Assembly (NCBI GenBank): GCA_964528155.1 | Contig: CAZGRL010000160.1 | Coordinates: forward strand, 1-7,272 | Source: G001797105 sp964528155 | GTDB taxonomy: Bacteria; Chloroflexota; Anaerolineae; Anaerolineales; E44-bin32 | Reading direction: 5' to 3' | DNA length: 7,272 nucleotides | Shown here: positions 6,357 to 7,272 of the stretch, in pieces | Numbering within the stretch: the first letter of the stretch is position 1 | How the letters are laid out: each line of letters starts with the position of its first letter | Notes under the pieces: model-generated | What the model saw: the letters and a program-made list of their open reading frames with translations, nothing else | The model's database searches: none | What the model was told of the DNA's origin: nothing | Position numbers and translations under genes: made by a program

Positions 6357-7272
6357 CTACCCCTCCTTGATCCGGGGCATCGGCAACGATTTGTCATCGC
6401 GTTTCCGGCGCGCCTGAGGTGCTTCCTCGAGCTCCACCGCCGTTCCGATCTTCCTCAGCGCGGAAGCCGCCGAGACGATTTCCCGTCCGATCGCCAACTC
6501 TTTCGGCTCAAGGCCCATCGCCAGCCCGATCATCTGTGTGAAATACAGGATCGGCAGGTTGAAGTCCGTCCCGAAATGTCGGTTCACTTGGGACTGATAG
6601 GCATCGAGGTTGAACTGGCACATCGGGCACAGTGTGACCAATATGTCTGCACTATACTCAGCGGCGTTCTGCAGCAGCCGGCGGATCAGCTCGTAGGCCG
6701 TGTTGGCGCTGATCTGAGTCATGTGTCCCCCGCAGCAGTGTGTCTTGAGCGGGAAGTCTACGACTTCAGCGCCGAGCACCTCCATCAGGTGGTCCAGATG
6801 TGTGGGGTACTCGGTATCGGGGGAGGAGGCGCCGTTGAACTCCGGCCGGACAATCATGCAGCCATAGTAAGGGGCCACTCGCAGTCCGGTGAGCGGCCGC
6901 GTGACCTTGGCGCTGATGTTGTCGTAGCCGACATCCTCGACGATCACGTTCAGCAGATGCCTCACGACCAGTGAGCCCGGCTCGTAATGCAAGCCACCGG
7001 CGGCAAGCGCTTGATTCGTCACCTTTGCAAGCGGCTTGTACTTCTTCATGTAGGCGTCGGTCTTCCGTAGATTGAGATAGCAGGCACTACAAGGTGCGAC
7101 GAGTTGCCGCATGCCGCCCTTCGCCGCGAGCGCCAGGTTGCGCCCGATCAGCGCGTAGGCGGCCGTCTTGTTCAGCGACATGTATTCCGTCGCCCCGCAA
7201 CAGTTCCAGTCCTCGACCTCGTCGAATGTCAGCCCCAACTCCCCGGCGATGGCTCTGGTCGAGACTTCGTAG
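6357..7272 (-). CDS. hdrB: Heterodisulfide reductase subunit B (HdrB), 5' end cut by window edge
   Basis: HdrB is the disulfide-reducing catalytic subunit of the HdrABC complex. It receives the high-potential electrons from HdrA through HdrC and reduces a disulfide at two noncubane [4Fe-4S] clusters. The frame is open to the right edge (304 residues visible). The first visible residues, YEVSTRAIAGELGL, match the family just after its N-terminal PGCS motif, so roughly 15-20 residues and the start codon are missing. A TTG at 7236-7238 is internal, not the start. Visible cluster ligands are the CCG motif C24-C25 with C61-x2-C64 (first domain; its leading Cys is off the window), and C138, C179-C180 and C215-x2-C218 (complete second CCG domain). 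The tail after about residue 280 is charged and poorly conserved. The TAG stop lies 1 nt before the hdrA ATG. hdrC probably precedes it off the window. The assignment is firm; the substrate is unknown if the host is not a methanogen. Confidence 0.93.
   Translation of the reverse strand, partial: YEVSTRAIAGELGLTFDEVEDWNCCGATEYMSLNKTAAYALIGRNLALAAKGGMRQLVAPCSACYLNLRKTDAYMKKYKPLAKVTNQALAAGGLHYEPGSLVVRHLLNVIVEDVGYDNISAKVTRPLTGLRVAPYYGCMIVRPEFNGASSPDTEYPTHLDHLMEVLGAEVVDFPLKTHCCGGHMTQISANTAYELIRRLLQNAAEYSADILVTLCPMCQFNLDAYQSQVNRHFGTDFNLPILYFTQMIGLAMGLEPKELAIGREIVSAASALRKIGTAVELEEAPQARRKRDDKSLPMPRIKEG

Noticed and set aside
6356..6397. An upstream in-frame start that would add 14 residues to HdrA
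   Set aside because: The extension overlaps the end of hdrB and has no family similarity, while the downstream ATG has a strong Shine-Dalgarno and the conserved N-terminus.

Overview
The window is GC-rich bacterial DNA. It carries one long minus-strand operon that is transcribed from high to low coordinates and whose 5' end lies beyond the right edge. The visible gene order in the direction of transcription is hdrB (5'-truncated), hdrA, mvhD, mvhG, mvhA, a [NiFe]-hydrogenase maturation endopeptidase, and a stand-alone cyclic-nucleotide-binding-domain (CNBD) protein. The genes are tightly packed: hdrB-hdrA has a 1-nt gap, hdrA-mvhD 15 nt, mvhD-mvhG an ATGA overlap, mvhG-mvhA 15 nt, mvhA-protease 47 nt, and protease-CNBD an ATGA overlap. 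Strong GGAGG-type ribosome binding sites precede most starts.

The encoded machinery is an MvhADG-HdrABC complex, in which a group 3c [NiFe] hydrogenase is coupled to heterodisulfide reductase. In methanogens this cytosolic assembly oxidises H2 at MvhA. Electrons pass through the Fe-S clusters of MvhG and the [2Fe-2S] cluster of MvhD to the FAD of HdrA. There they are bifurcated to ferredoxin (low potential) and to the disulfide-reducing noncubane clusters of HdrB (high potential). hdrC is not in the window and probably lies just upstream, off the right edge. The host looks bacterial rather than methanogenic: Shine-Dalgarno sites are strong, and a textbook sigma70-type promoter (TTGACA, 16 nt, TATAAT) is present at 222-249. 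The natural heterodisulfide acceptor is therefore unlikely to be CoM-S-S-CoB, and the true electron acceptor is unknown. An anaerobic, H2-metabolising bacterium is the simplest inference. I cannot assign a phylum.

The last two operon genes support the hydrogenase. The protease would trim the 28-residue C-terminal peptide of MvhA after nickel insertion. The CNBD protein lacks a helix-turn-helix domain, so it may sense a nucleotide and act on protein partners. A perfect 11-bp hairpin lies between mvhA and the protease gene, over the protease ribosome binding region.

Positions 1-352 hold no convincing protein gene but are rich in RNA structure. In minus-strand order they contain a hairpin that probably ends the operon (272-290), a perfect consensus promoter (249-222), two intrinsic terminators in tandem (173-136 and 123-99), and a 27-nt inverted repeat with one mismatch (81-25). 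The promoter-to-terminator arrangement suggests a small RNA of about 80-115 nt, or the attenuated leader of a gene beyond the left edge. This is the least explained part of the window.
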